Source: Paralichthys olivaceus
Taxonomy: Eukaryota; Chordata; Actinopteri; Pleuronectiformes; Paralichthyidae
NCBI RefSeq assembly: GCF_024713975.1
Contig: NC_091096.1
Span: forward strand, 6,637,501 to 6,701,500
DNA length: 64,000 nucleotides
Reading direction: 5' to 3'
Shown piece after piece: positions 1 to 13,210 of this stretch (positions within the stretch are counted from its first letter, which is position 1; the number at the start of each line of letters is the position of its first letter). A program made the translations under genes and the position numbers. Under the pieces are notes generated by a model. The model did no database searches and had not been told where the DNA came from. It saw only the letters and a program-made list of their open reading frames with translations.

Positions 1-137
1 CCTCTGTCAGACACACACACACACACACACTACATGTAAATACACATACTGGCTTCACCTGCCACCAAGGGATGACTGTTAGATCACATATTGGTCACAT
101 CTGTATGATTTTAAAAATGAAGTTTAAAATGTTCTAC

Positions 138-768
138 CTGAGCCCTCAGGGGTGGAGCACACGTAAGTTGGCAGCATTTTCACACTGGACTCCTCGTGCG
201 TCTCTAAGCGCAGTCCTCTCTCCATTTCACACTGCATCCGCTTCATGATTTCTTTAAGATCTTCCTTGTTCAGTCTGAACTCTGACAGGATCTGCTCTAC
301 CTGCAATAAGGGAGGAGGGAGCAGGTCAGAAGCAGCACAGAAACCATAGTTTTACTTGGTTTTACATGTTTGCTCTGGACAAAAGGTTCGGGTTTACTTA
401 TAATAAAAGTTATGGTGCAGTGAAAACCAGAGCAGAATTGCAGAAACAAATGAGAATGAACAAGATAAAACTTACAAATATATAATTAACAATAGAAAAC
501 ATCGGAGTAAAGTGAAGAGGACTGAGTTCCCACAAATTTTCAATAAAATACAGCAGAAAGTTGCATCAGAATTATCCAGTTTCTCAGTGTCAGAATTATT
601 CCAGTGCAGACTGTTGTTAACTAACACAACAGTCAAGTAAATAAAAAACACAAATCCACAGCATCACTCAAGGTACAAGTCACTTAAGTCTCATTTCAGC
701 GCCAGAGGCAGAAACGTGAATCTTACCATGAGGATTTTATCAACCACAGAGCTGTAGCTACAAGGCAT
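138..768 (-). CDS. gck: Glucokinase (hexokinase-4), first two coding exons, partial
   Basis: Glucokinase phosphorylates glucose in liver and pancreatic beta cells and acts as the glucose sensor. Two exons are visible on the minus strand. Exon 1 (727-768) encodes 14 residues, [14 protein letters not shown], and ends at a GTAAG donor. Exon 2 (138-300) opens after TTGCAG and reads [16 protein letters not shown], then [17 protein letters not shown], then [15 protein letters not shown], which is the conserved hexokinase N-terminal helix and hinge region. It ends in phase 1 at a GTAGAAC donor, and the catalytic exons lie beyond the left edge. The short MPCSYSS leader is, from memory, the fish form of the liver-type first exon. 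The start is the only in-frame ATG of exon 1. It lies divergently from ykt6. Confidence 0.93.
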
Positions 769-960
769 CTTCACCGTCTGGTCTGGACGACAGCTGACAC
801 ACGGCATCGTCACAGGTTTGACTAAATGAGCTTCTCTGTGTGTTTCCAGGTGTGTGTGGAGTGTGTGTCCACCCTGTGTGTGTGCAGAGTCAGTGAAGTG
901 TGAGGGCCTCTGAATGAGGAGCTCAGCTGTTTTTATGCTCAGGTGAAGTGGGCTGGAGGC
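769..960 (-). promoter_or_regulatory. gck: Probable gck 5'UTR and proximal promoter
   Basis: This stretch lies just upstream of the gck start codon on the minus strand. On the minus strand a TATA-like CATAAAAAC occurs near 930-940, about 165 bases before the ATG, followed by GT-rich sequence. A TATA-type promoter would suit a tissue-restricted gene. Placement is inference from sequence alone; no transcription start is visible. Confidence 0.4.
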
Positions 961-1049
961 ATCAGACGTAAATGGCCACCCCTTCCCGATACCTCACCCC
1001 ATCTGGCCATGTAGGTTCACACACACACATGCACTCTCACCTGCACTCA

Positions 1050-1054
<5 letters not shown>

Positions 1055-1135
<81 letters not shown>
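1055..1135. repeat. (AC)n microsatellite
   Basis: An uninterrupted AC dinucleotide run of about 80 bases lies upstream of gck. A plus-strand open frame across it only encodes poly(Thr-His) and is not a gene. Confidence 0.97.
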
Positions 1136-1137
<2 letters not shown>

Positions 1138-3036
1138 CACAAACATACAGCCTCCGTACAAAGTTTGTTGACATTTCAGTTATAATATATCATTCACTGG
1201 CCAAGGATTTGGATTTTTAAAATGTACATTCATATATTTAATCTACAACTGATTTGTACAAGTTGGATCATGATGTTTGTCTTTTAGAAAATCAGCAAAT
1301 GTTGTCTTTGCCTTGAAAAAAATACTTTTTTCAGTCCACTAAGATTTTCCTTAAAATCATCACTGTTCCTCTTCAGAATACAGATTACTATTGATGAACT
1401 CTATCATATGTTTTAATCCAGCAAAACAAGATTTAAGATTTGACTTGGTGAATTATTCTTTGCCATCATGTTGCAAAGTGTGATATGTGACCTAGAATCC
1501 ACGGACTGTGCTTTTACAGTCCATCAATGACAAAATTAAAACAAATCAATTTGAATGTGAACCCTGTGATTTGAAGTCATCCTTTTTATTTCAAAGAGCA
1601 ACATGTCGTGCCACAGGTTTGCTTGATGGGTCAATTTCAGAGGTCTGAGAGAGTTACGCATATATTTGTAAAATAACTATGTCTAAAATTAGTAACAGTG
1701 AGGGGTGAATGACCTGTAGAACTAACAATATGCTTTGCAGGTGAAGGCCTCTGGTGCTTATCTGCTCCTGAGGTTTACCTGACCAGAGGTCAGAGCTTTT
1801 CTTAGCTCAGGCCTCTGATTGGGGGGGTAACTGTGACCTTGTCCCCAGTGCCCTGACTGTAAAATCAAGCCAAATGGTGACACTGACCCAAAGACACACA
1901 TCTATCCAATATAACCACAAATTCTCCATTGCTTCTGATGTAATACACAATTTAAACGTTTATATATCTCCACAGGTAGCTTTAACTTTGGGGTGAAAGA
2001 AAATGATAATATACAATATATAATATTTGATAATGTGTTTGTTTTGATTCTTATCATTTCTACCACTGGATGCTCATCATTTTCCACACTTTTCCACAAA
2101 TAAAGTCGTACGTATAGTATTTGTGTTTGGTATATTATGTAAATAAACTTAACTTGGATCTGTGCTCGATATAAAACGAAGAGCTTTGAACGTTACCTGT
2201 TTGAACAAAACAATTTTGTAAAAATGTTGTTCAGTGGGGTGGAAAAAAGGAACTCAGGGGGAGAAAGTGAGTAATAATAAAATTAGCATATAATTAAATT
2301 AATTTATTATGTATGTTGTGCAAGAGACATACATCTGCTACACTTTCAATTTGAGAATTTTACTGCAGCTTTGACTTTGACCAGTCGAAGTGTACCTTTT
2401 GGTGCAACAACAGTTCATTTATGGCTAAGAGTTGAATGTGTGCCAAGTACTTGTCAATAGCTGATTATCTGGTTAATTTAACCGGCTGGCTTGTTTGCAC
2501 AGAGAGCTGCCTGATGGATTTCCATTCAGCCAGCTGTCTCTGATGACTGAGCCAACGTGTAACCCAATTGCAGCAGAGGGACATGTAAAGATCGGCAGGC
2601 CTATGGCATATTACCTCATACTGTACATCCAGGAATTTGTGTTACAGCTTGTTTGCTGCTGCACGTGAGTTGATTCATTACAGTTAGCCCAATGAAGTGG
2701 AAGCTTTCAACTCAGACCGGTCACATGAAGCCTCCTGGAACATTTATCCATTTAAAGCAATGATTGAACAGTTTGTTAGAAATTGGTGGTTTAGATGAAC
2801 ATTCAGTAACCTGCTGTTTTATTTACTTCCATTGGTAGAGTCTGCTCATCTTTTAAACTATTACACACTACTACTTTCAAACATAATAACTTGCATGTTT
2901 ATTTACTTATAAATATGTATAATTAATCATACTCCATTGAATTACTTTAAGTACATAACTGCCATCATGTCACTTAAGTTGTTAACCCGCAAATATTTAA
3001 TCAATTATTTTGCACCTATTTAATTTAGCACACATA
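1136..3036. other. Intergenic gck-ykt6 spacer, no gene seen
   Basis: AT-rich spacer. Open frames are short and lack splice context or recognisable protein. I see no RNA gene and no clear transposon in it. Confidence 0.6.
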
Positions 3037-3290
<254 letters not shown>

Positions 3291-5094
3291 GCTCAGCATG
3301 AGCCATATGTCAACATTAACACAAAAACTTGAACTTTCATGAAATAAATCGAAATGCTTTTTCTATCTTACCTTATCCATCGTATCACGACGAGGATTAA
3401 ATCTCAAGTGTCCTCTCGACCATCAGTGCTTTGCAGTGGATGTTCACTCTTTCTTCAGGAGTTGAGGAAATTCCCAAGTTTCAGTTGTTGATGTTTTCAC
3501 TCACGTGTATGAAGAGCAAACAAAACACTAAACCTTTATGGGAAACTGTCCAAACATTATGTTCCCAAAATGTTTGATCTACATAATGTTCAGCAGCTAG
3601 TTTCAAACACACAGGCCGATATCTGCGGCAGTTTAAATTGTGAAATGAAAAGTTTAGGAGTAGATAAGTTTCATAAAAACCAAATGGATTTGCCTTGATT
3701 CGTGCAGATAGGAAAAACAATGACAAATCTTCATCCTTATTCAGATGTAATGAAAAATAAATGCTTTTATTTTCAGTCTTAAAGACATCAAATAAAAAAT
3801 GTATTTATCTTCATCTCTGTAATTGTCATCTAAATAAAAACCTGTGGATTTGTCTTCATTCTTGCTGTTAACTGGTCCAGTTAAAAATATCCCCATGGAC
3901 GCATTGCCTTTGCCATCATCAGCTCCATCAGTCAGTCAGACGAGGGAGAAGACTGAGTTTTCCATCCAAGCCTTCATCCCACTGATGAAACAATATAATT
4001 TTAGAGCATCAAAATTTGAGAAAAGAAAAAATGAAGATGACCTCTGGTTCTACAGCTGAACTTCTCACTAACACTGTTACCTCAATATCTATTGAACTGT
4101 TCCCGGAAAGAAAAGTGATTTCCTCCTCCCCTGATGTGGCAGCAACTGGGGAACAGATGCACCGGGAGGCTAAGCCGTTTCCATGTCAAACGGGTTTCAG
4201 TGGGTTACCTTGGAAATGAATTACGGACACTTCTACCATGGAAAACACTTAACCACTGAGTTAAGTGGCCGGAGGACATTGTTAAATGGAGCAAGATCAC
4301 CAAAGAAAACATCAGGGGAGGGCAGCTCAGGGGGGCTTGTTTTTGTCGCCAAAACACGAGACTCACAGGACACCAAGCTGTTTCACACTTTTAGACCAAA
4401 CAATAATAATAAGAGTAATACGAATAATAAGAATGAAGATAATAAGAATAATGATTAGTATAACAATAAGAATCATAAAAATAAAAATAATAAACATCAT
4501 CATCACAAAAATAGCATTCATGATAGTTTATTAATTACATTACTAAATTATATGCGAAAAAATAGAACAGAGTTGAAGATGAATGCACTGGGTACTCATA
4601 CTAATAAACAATATTCTTAAATTCACCATATTGAAATTATAATTTTACACACATATTAACTGTAACGTTAAAATTGTATCTTTTTTTTTAAGATAACTAT
4701 ATGAGAAAAGTAGACACTTGACCTGAATTATAATTACTTCACAAAAAATGAGGTGTGTTTCTCTGGAACATGAACCAGTTTCCGTGTTTACTCGCATCAG
4801 TGTTTCAGTGTAATTATATCATTGAATGTCAACTTTTCACTGTCACACTTCTGTGGGCTGAACTAATCAATGCGTATGCAAAAGCACAGTTTTTCATAAA
4901 TATCCCACAGAACCAACATTATTTATTCATTGCACTTTTGGGGGGTTTGCGATTCTTCCCAGATTCATATTAATTATAACTTTTAACATTTGAATGCGAT
5001 GACATTTCATTTTACCTCGTCTACTGGGAACTATGAGAAACAGCAGCGTCTTTGTTTGCACCGGAACAGATTTCCGGTCGGACCGTGTGAGGAT
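3291..5094. other. Intergenic spacer with AAT/AAG-rich tract, no gene seen
   Basis: No coding exon was recognised. At about 4399-4510 there is an imperfect AAT/AAG/ATC trinucleotide-rich tract that generates spurious Asn/Ile-rich frames on the plus strand. Confidence 0.55.
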
Positions 5095-5646
5095 CGTGAC
5101 GTGGTGATTGGTCACTGAGCTGCACCTCGGAATTTAGCAACTTAGCGTGAACTCCTTCGTGATCAGGCCTCCGGACTCGAGTCCTTTCACATCGAGAACA
5201 CTCGGTTCGTGCGGAGTGAGAAGTTTGTTGCTTTGTTTTCGTCGCGACTCGAACTGTTTTGCTGCGGATTCGTCTGGTAAGTTCACCGAGGCCCCGGGTA
5301 ACTGCAGCTAGCCCCGAGCTTCGCTTGATTCCTGTGTGTTTACACTCTTTTTAAACCCGGTTCACGCGGTTGTCAGTCTGCGGTGAGCTAGCACAGATCG
5401 CCGTCAGTCAACCAGTCCATGTTAGCCTGGAGGTAGACACTCAATGAACCCGAGCGTGACTAGCATTAGCCGGTTAGCTTGTTAGCTCCAAACAATGCGT
5501 TTACTTTCACTTGTCAGCTGAGTCTCTTAAGTTTCTGAGCTGGATGGGGGGCGGGGGGGATAACGCTCTCATGTGATTCTGCTTGTGTCGTCTCCCAAAT
5601 CGGATCATCAGGGTGAGTGAGTGTGTGAGCGAGTGACGGCGGCAGC
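5095..5646 (+). promoter_or_regulatory. ykt6: ykt6 promoter, non-coding exon 1 and first intron
   Basis: Base composition shifts from AT-rich to CpG-rich here, as expected for a housekeeping promoter. An ATTGG (inverted CCAAT box) occurs near 5107. A likely non-coding exon ends at TCTG/GTAAGT (5277/5278). The second exon can start after ATCATCAG near 5611, just before the initiator ATG at 5647, which has A at -3. The transcription start is not determined. Confidence 0.55.
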
Positions 5647-7609
5647 ATGAAGCTCTACAGCCTCAGCATCATTTACAAAGGAGCCTCCAAGTCCAACCTC
5701 CTCAAAGCGGCCTACGACCTGTCCTCCTTCAGCTTCTTCCAGCGCTCCAGGTGCGTCACCACCACCACACCTTCTTTATGCTGCTGTGTTTTCATTCCTG
5801 TGCTTTCCACCTGAATCCCTGCAGGTACACTGTGTTTATCTCAAAGGTACAGTGTGTAGAATGTTGTGATATCTAGTGTTGAAGTGTCATGTTGCAGCTG
5901 AACACCCCTCACCTCACCCTCTCCTTCCAAACATGAAAGAGAAACTGTGGTAGACTTTCATTGTCATAAAAACTCAAAAGGTGTTTAGTTTGTCCAGTCT
6001 GGACTAATGTAAAAAACATGGCGGCCTCCGTAGAGAGGGTCCCCTCCCTGTAAATATGAAGTATTTGAATATAAAGGGTCTTTTCTGGGGTAAAGAAAAC
6101 TACGATTCATATAATTTAGATGAAACAAACAAGTGAAAACATCATGAGGATTATTGAACATTAAACTTCTGCCAATAGATTCCTTTCACCTAAATCTTAC
6201 ACACTGGACCTTTAACTTTTATATTTTCTATATCTCTAGTTTTATATTTTAAGTTGTACACTTACATCTGCTGTATGTTACTATAATGCAGGACTTTGTA
6301 GCACTTAAGTTATTTATCTCTAAAGCTGTACTAATATGTGGCTTCAATACTCTGCCTCGGTTACTTGTGTCTTTCCATCACCTGGTACTTCAAATATTCG
6401 TTTTGTCAATATCTCCATCACATACTTCTTTACAGTGACAGCTTAGTAGTAGTTCTGGTGGTGAGACCTTCATCTCACTGCAGTGAACTTATTCTTTGGT
6501 TTCTCTGATTTTGACCTTTTGTTATTCTTATGCTTATGACTGTTTTGTGTGATACTGGAAGCCTAAAGTTCCCCCAGGATCATTCAAGTATCTATCTATC
6601 ATCTATGTATCTCTTACTACGTGTTGTTTTGGTTTGTTTAGTATTCAGGAGTTCATGACCTTCACCAGTGCCTTGATCGTTGAGCGAACATCCCAAGGAA
6701 GCCGTGCCTCTGTCAAAGAACAAGGTAAAAAGATTAGTAGCAGTCTAAAAAGTAGAAACAACACTTAGTTTATTTTAATGTCAAATGAAGCAGATTTTCG
6801 TCCAGAAAAGAAACTATTTTTAAGTCACTTTCATTTTGATGGTGGCACATGGTGGTTTCTCTTTCTTTCAGAGTACTTGTGCCATGTGTATGTGAGAAAT
6901 GACAACCTGGGTGCCGTGGTCATCGCAGATACTGAATACCCACAGAGAGTCTGTTTCACATTGCTGGAAAAAGTGGGTACAAAAACATGTCCATAAAGAT
7001 GCATTATTATTATTATTATTGCACGTCGTTGTCAGCGTCAATACTGAGATATCTGTTTGTTTTTTCAGGTACTCGATGAATTCTCCAGGACAGTGGACAG
7101 TATAGACTGGCCCTCTGGTAACCCTGGTACCATAACCTACGCAGCCCTAGATAGTCATCTTTCTAAATACCAGGTCAGTGTGTATGTAATCTGTTTATTA
7201 GAAAATACATCAGAGGGAGCCTCATTATGAGCTGAGAACGAAATCAGATTCAATTAAATGCCTTCAGAGTATCTGAATTTCTCAATTCATTTAATATTGT
7301 TTAGTCAATAATACTGAGTAGGGTCACGATACTAAAGATTTAGTAGTCGATACCATAAAATTTCCGTGATTCTCGATACCCAATTCAATACCACGGACAA
7401 AAACAGAATAATAAATCCCATTTACTTCAACACACTCTCCTTTATAAAAATATTTGAACAGACAAAGAACAACAGTGAGTAGCCTTCAAGTGATAAATGA
7501 AATAAAAGACTATTAACATTATAAAACAGAACATTGGCATGAAGGAAAATTATGAGATTTCAGGTATAGCTCAAAGAGAACAGCTGCAGAGGTTGCACAT
7601 GCAGTGTAC

Positions 7610-7646
<37 letters not shown>

Positions 7647-8409
7647 TATACTAGAGCATATTTGTTCGTGGCTTTTTCATAAAATGCTGAAAATACAACC
7701 TATGTAGCTGACAGCTTGTTGGTTTGTTTTTTGTGTTTTTGATCCCAGAACCCCAGGGAAGCAGATGCAATGACCAAAGTGCAGGCAGAGCTGGATGAGA
7801 CAAAGATCATTTTGGTGAGAAACCTCTCAAAACACAAATCAACTGGCGGAAAAATATGCACAGTACTCAGAGAATTCGTTTTTTCTTCATTTTCCATTCT
7901 AGCAGAACAAACCTAGGATATGTAAATCACACAGATAGAGTGAGATCAACTTCAGCAGTTTCTTCTCAGCCATGAGATCTGGGCCTCACCACTAGACATT
8001 TATAGTCTTCAGAATGGTCTCAGTTACCAATGCATCAGTTTAATTGACCAATTTGCGACTCGCTCTACATGCCTAAAAAATGATGTAGCATTTCCTGAGC
8101 ACTTGTCAGGTCATAATCTTTATACTGCTCAATGTTTCTGAAACAAATATTTTGTTTCATGTAGCACAACACCATGGAAAGTTTGTTGGATAGAGGAGAG
8201 AAGCTGGACGATCTCGTGGCAAAGTCGGAACATCTGGGAAACCAGTCCAAAGCCTTCTACAAGACTGTGAGTATTGATGACTCATCTTTATTCATATTGG
8301 ATTGTCATGCTGTTTTCCAGTCGCTGTTCAAGTGCCTGACCTATGTGCATGTGTGTTCATATGAATCCTTCAGGCACGGAAACAGAACTCATGCTGTGAA
8401 ATCATGTGA
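5647..8409 (+). CDS. ykt6: Synaptobrevin homologue YKT6, R-SNARE
   Basis: This prenylated R-SNARE works in ER-Golgi, intra-Golgi, endosomal and autophagosome-lysosome fusion. Seven coding exons were joined by GT-AG rules and phase: 5647-5750, 6642-6724, 6872-6972, 7069-7173, 7749-7814, 8165-8266 and 8374-8409. They give 198 residues, the same length as the human protein. The N-terminal longin domain (about 1-130) starts MKLYSLSIIYKGASK. The SNARE motif (about 138-192) contains LLDRGEKLDDLV, with the zero-layer arginine. The end is KQNSCCEIM: a CaaX-type cysteine (C-E-I-M) for prenylation, preceded by the cysteine that is palmitoylated in the family. Human has A where this has E. Intron 1 carries a MITE copy. 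Confidence 0.97.
5845..6211 (+). mobile_element. TTAA-flanked MITE, copy 1 (in ykt6 intron 1)
   Basis: A 367-base non-coding element has inverted ends: AGGTACAGTGTGTAG at the left and CTTACACACTGGACCT at the right. It is followed by TTAA (6212-6215); the left flank is TCAA, a one-base decay of TTAA. It matches copies at 10713-11066 and, inverted, 61960-62317. TTAA duplication is the hallmark of piggyBac-type transposition. No transposase is encoded, so it was mobilised in trans. Confidence 0.85.
7319..7425. repeat. Probable dispersed repeat fragment in ykt6 intron 4
   Basis: The stretch around GGTCACGATACTAAAG and TAGTCGATACCATAAA resembles, from memory, a common fish interspersed repeat based on 'cgatacc' motifs. 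A very short similar motif (TTTGGTATCAATATG) occurs near 29588. The family is not identified. Confidence 0.35.
7615..7643. repeat. (CA)n microsatellite in ykt6 intron 4
   Basis: CA dinucleotide run of about 14 units, about 105 bases upstream of ykt6 coding exon 5. Confidence 0.95.
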
Positions 8410-10402
8410 TGTCGCTGCCTCGTCCTCGTGGACACACTCGTCTCTGCCTTTCTGCTTTTCCTACATCTCCCATCATGCACTGGTCACCAGCTCTCCACAA
8501 CAACGGATAGAACTGACGCTGTCTGGCGCAAGGATGACAGCAAGAAAGGGGGGAAGGTGGTGGCCAGTGATGGAAGTGTGACGTATCTGGATTGTGACTG
8601 ATGGGGGCTGAAGGAGTGATGGGATTTGGTCAGGGGAAGACGTAACCTTTGAATTATTTTTAACATCTCAAATGGTAATCATCTGTACGGTGTTTCAATA
8701 CCAGCTGACGATATAATAGTGTGACATTGTGTATCGGTGATGTTTTACCTTCAAACCATTTAATGTTGTTCAGATTGAATCAAATCTCGATAGTTTGATC
8801 TCAAAACTTAATTTGTTTGACAGAGTATTAACCCCAGTTGTGCTTTTGCTTCAAGGCATCTCTGACAATCCCACAGTCTTAACTTGTGAATTCATACAGT
8901 GTGTCACTGTTTAGGTTCAATTCTTCAAAACTCAAACGGATTATCTTGCAGGCATAACCTTTGTGCCCACTAGGTGGCCCTGTTCATATACTTTATTCCT
9001 CCAATGAGACTCGGTGATGAGGTCGAACGGAAAACTAATGTCAACCAAGACAGCGAGCGACTGCTTGGAGGTTCGATATCAAAATCTCACAGGATTTTAT
9101 GTTGATTTTTAAATATCTTTATGATACTGGATTAAGTTACAGAGTTTCTTTGCTTTTTTCTTTCTCATGGTATTAAATTAAATCTTAAACATTCCCACTT
9201 TGGGTGATTGAGTTATTGTGTGATGATGCATCTTAAAATTGATGAGAAGTTGGAGATTAGATGTCAAATGTAGAAAGATGTTTCTCCAGGGATGCAGCCT
9301 TATTGCAGTGTGGCTTAACATGTAACCCTCCTGTCCTGTGTAAGAATTGTCACCTATAAAGAGCAGAGCAGGACCTGTAAGCTATTGTCTTCTTCTCTGC
9401 ATACTGTAGCCGTGCTCTCTGCTGTGGAAGCCAACACATGACACTTTGGCACACTTTTTTTTTTATTTGCACACTCAGACCGCTGCAGTTCACGGCTCGT
9501 CTGTACCTCAGGTGCTGTTGCACTTCCCTGGCCCTCCTATTGTGTGCCGTCATCACAAAATGAGTGATTTCATACTACATTTTTATTTCAAGACACTCCA
9601 CGGTTGACTTTGTGTTCCTGTGAGCACTGCTTGTGTTGTGTCTGACTGGAAATTTATTTCTTCATGAACTGCTGATCAGTTTCAAATGAAGACATGCCTT
9701 TGGTTGTGTATTTTAAGACTGCTCTCTGCTGTATGTGAGTATGATTTGCCGATATACAAAATCTGCAGGCTGCATTGACGTTGAGTGCCTGTGTGTTTGT
9801 GTGTGTAAGTGAGAACAGAATTTGCTCTTTCTGCTTTTACAGTGTAAACGTTTGTGCAATATCTCTGCAGACTGTTGGTGTCGCTCTTTGAAGCAGGGGG
9901 AATAAATTGAGATATTTCCCATAAATGACAGTAAATTTGACCTTTGTATTTGCTATTTTTATGACTAACTCCGATGTGGGGCTTGTCCAGGGTTCTTTGA
10001 GATATTTGTCTGATTTCTTCTTTTCAAAAAAAAAAAAATCCCAATTCATGTGCTGAATTTAAGTCTGTGGAGTTGTATTATGGCTATTTGCAGGTTAGGT
10101 CTTACTGACCAGTGTTAAACGTTTTCATCCAGATGTGGTCTGCAAATTTTAATCAGTTAGAATGACTTCAGCTAATAAACAGTTCTTTCCTATCTGTATT
10201 AACAGTTTGTATTTGGAACACTGCTTTGTTCAAAAACAGACTATGTGATAAACAGAACAATAACTTCTGGTGTGGCACGTATTTATTATTTGAAGCATGC
10301 AGGTGGAATTTATTTTCTAAGGCAGCTGTGGTGTTGTATGACATCGTGCAAACCTGTTCTCTTATGCAATAGGAAGTCAATAATCTTATCTTAAATATAA
10401 AA

Positions 10403-10439
<37 letters not shown>

Positions 10440-10712
10440 CAGTCAGCAAACTGAAGGTTAGCTGATAAACTGGTGCACCCTTCATGTAGTAGGAATTATT
10501 TGAACAGATTCAGTGGAATATTGGAGAGAGTGTTTTGGGTTAAACAAGATGTGACAGAAACAAATCAATCATCTTTACCAAAACAAATAATGCATCTTCA
10601 ATGTACTCAAATAAAAATGATAATAAATAAACACATTTTAATGCTAGTGGATAACTGCAAATAAAATAGTTTTGATATTGTTGAATAAACATTAGCGTTG
10701 TCTTTCAATTAA
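8410..10712 (+). other. ykt6 3'UTR and downstream spacer, no further gene seen
   Basis: Sequence after the ykt6 stop. AATAAA-type signals occur near 9901 and 10176; which one ends the transcript cannot be told. Short open frames on both strands show no recognisable protein or splice structure. An (AT)n run lies at 10406-10435. Confidence 0.5.
10406..10435. repeat. (AT)n microsatellite
   Basis: Perfect AT dinucleotide run in the ykt6 downstream spacer. Confidence 0.95.
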
Positions 10713-11066
10713 AGGTACAGTGTGTAGAATTTTGTAATATTTAGTGTTGAAATTGCATGTTGCAGCTGAACACCTCACCCTCTCCTTCCAAATATGAAAA
10801 AGAACCAGTCTTCAGTTGTCATAAAAACTCAAAAGGTGTTTAGTTTGTCCAGTCTGGACTAATGTAAAAAACATGGCGGTCTCCGTAGAGAGGGTCCCCT
10901 CCATGTAAATATGAAGCATTTAAATATAAAGGGTCTTTTCTGGGGTAAAGAAAACTACAATTCATACAATTTAGATGAAACGAACTAGTGAAAACATCAT
11001 GAGGATTATTCTACATTAGATTTCTGCCAATAGATCCCTTTCACCTGAATCTTACACACTGGACCT
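10713..11066 (+). mobile_element. TTAA-flanked MITE, copy 2
   Basis: A 354-base copy in the same orientation as the one at 5845-6211, intact at both ends. TTAA directly precedes AGGTACAGTGTGTAG (10709-10712) and TTAA follows GGACCT (11067-11070). This is the clearest example of the four-base target duplication in the window. Confidence 0.9.
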
Positions 11067-11647
11067 TTAAAGGGATAGATTACCCAGAAATGAAAAATTC
11101 ACTCATTATCTACTCACCACTGTGCTGGTGGAGGAGCGGGTGAAGTGTTTGAGTCCACAAAACACTTTTGGAGTTTCAGGGGTGAACAGAGTTGCAGCCA
11201 AATCCAATAAAATTGAAGTATCTGGTGACCATGTCTTCAAATGTAAAAAAAACAACAGGAAAAAGAACATTAAATTCCACCATACTGCTGCTGTGGTGTC
11301 ATCCGAATGTACGTAAGCCTAGACATTGAAATTCGACTCGAAGCGATTTCATTTGCATCATGTTTTCAGCCCTAAAATCCTCTGTGATCCTCATTCATGT
11401 TCGCACACACACACACATCCCTCATGTCGTGACAACTGTAAACTCTATAAGAATTTGTATGCATAAGTTATTACACATCAAAACTATGGAGCTAAACGAT
11501 ACTTTAGCTTTAACTTTACTTTAATGTTCACCCCACCCGGATTCAGAAAACATCCTATATCCGCCCCTGTGAGAGACTGTAAAGTACGCGATCTGACAGA
11601 GGCACCTGAACGCAGCACAGCTGAGAGGAAAACAACGTGAGAAGCGG

Positions 11648-11695
11648 ATGAAGACAGAAAGCAACAATGTGGACGGAGGAGAAGAACCGGAGTGA
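11648..11695 (+). other. Upstream ORF overlapping the membrane-protein start
   Basis: An ATG 19 bases before the proposed initiator opens a 15-codon frame that ends at TGA 11693-11695, overlapping the main start in another frame. Translation of this uORF would compete with initiation at 11667. Re-initiation at the in-frame ATG beginning exon 2 (12160) is an alternative. Confidence 0.45.
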
Positions 11696-13169
11696 AAGTG
11701 TAACCACCGCAGACACAAACAGCTCGAAGGTGAGGAAGGCAGCGGAGCAGACGCGTCGTGATCCTCAGAGGGATTCAAACTTTTCTGTTCACACGCTGCG
11801 GTCACTTCTCACCAACCTGCTGCAGTCTGGAGGTGTTGTCTCCTCTAGGAAACGTGTGCCTCTCTCCTGCATTCTCTTATCTCTGCTCCTGTCGCTCTGG
11901 TTTTCCACTTGTTTGAACTTCCTGCAGAAACTTTTCTTTCTCTGCAGCAAACAGCACGACTTCTCTTTTTCCCTTCCCCCCCTCCAAACTGATGTCTACA
12001 TCAGAGGTGTTTGATTTTCACCTGCACAAGTTGTGTTTCACCTGAGCTGTCCTGTCCTCTCGGTGCTCCTCTTGTGCTCCTCCTGTGCTCCTCCTGTGCT
12101 CCTCTTGTGCTCCTACTTCTGTTTGTGCAGACATGATTGTGTTTGCTGCATGTTTTCAGATGGTCGACCCAGATCTCACAGGACAGCTTTTCCAGGCAGT
12201 TCAGCAGAGAAACGGTGAGGAACTTTATCTCTTCAATCTCCTTCTCGAATTCTAGTCAGAAGCTCAGAAGAAGATCAGGGAACTTCAGGATGTTGATTCT
12301 GTCAGGAGGATCATAATGAATCTAGTGTCGTTTGAAATTTGAAGTTGGTATTGTGTGTTTTTTAATCCTGGTAAGAATGTGTCATCATAATAATAATAAA
12401 CCTAATTTATGCAGCACTTCAGAACAACTTACAAAATGCTTTACGTGAATAAACAGGGATCAGGACATTTCAGGGCTGAGGCAAATAAATCCAGACAATT
12501 TAAATAACGCAGAAAAAAAGATGGAATAAACCACACAACAGCAAAAACAATAGATATGAAACAAAGAGGAATAAAGGGTTAAAAAGGAATATTGTGCCTC
12601 CAGGATCTCTCAATGTTAAAGATAATTCTGCTGAAAACCAAAACTAACAGACAGGGCTGAAAGCATAACCTCCTCGTTTGGGGCAATTAGTATATCAGAG
12701 AAGGAAGGTACTGATTGAACATGAGATCAGAACTAATGGGTTCTTCCTGCAACTAGAAATCTACAGATGATCATAACAGACATGCTCCTGAGAGAGTAGT
12801 TGCACTGCAGGAAAAAAAAACCTGAACCAAAGTGTAATATTCAGAATGACCACACATTTGAATCAACAACTGCCCCCAGTCCCAACAAACACTGCAAACA
12901 ACACGCCTGAGAAACAGTTTGGATAAAAGAGCAGTACCCATATCCACATATTTAAGGATTCATCATTCAGGATAGTTTATGTAAATACTTTTTAATAGTG
13001 AGTCATTGAAATACCTCCTTGATCATTAGCTCTTTGACTCACAGACATTTTGAATCCATCCATGATGGCGCTTATCCTTTGAGGGTCGTGAGGGGAGAGC
13101 TGGACGCAATCCCAGCCGACATTTAAATTCAATTCTCATTAATGACTCAATTGCAAAGGTCAATATAAC

Positions 13170-13210
<41 letters not shown>

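Noticed and set aside
972-1220. 82-codon Thr-His repeat frame
   Set aside because: Translation of the AC microsatellite.
4927-5115. Minus-strand 62-codon frame upstream of ykt6
   Set aside because: It lies in promoter sequence with no family resemblance and no splice partner.
8174-8581. 135-codon plus-strand frame at the end of ykt6
   Set aside because: It is ykt6 exon 6 read through its donor into the intron. The spliced form restores the KQNSCCEIM end.
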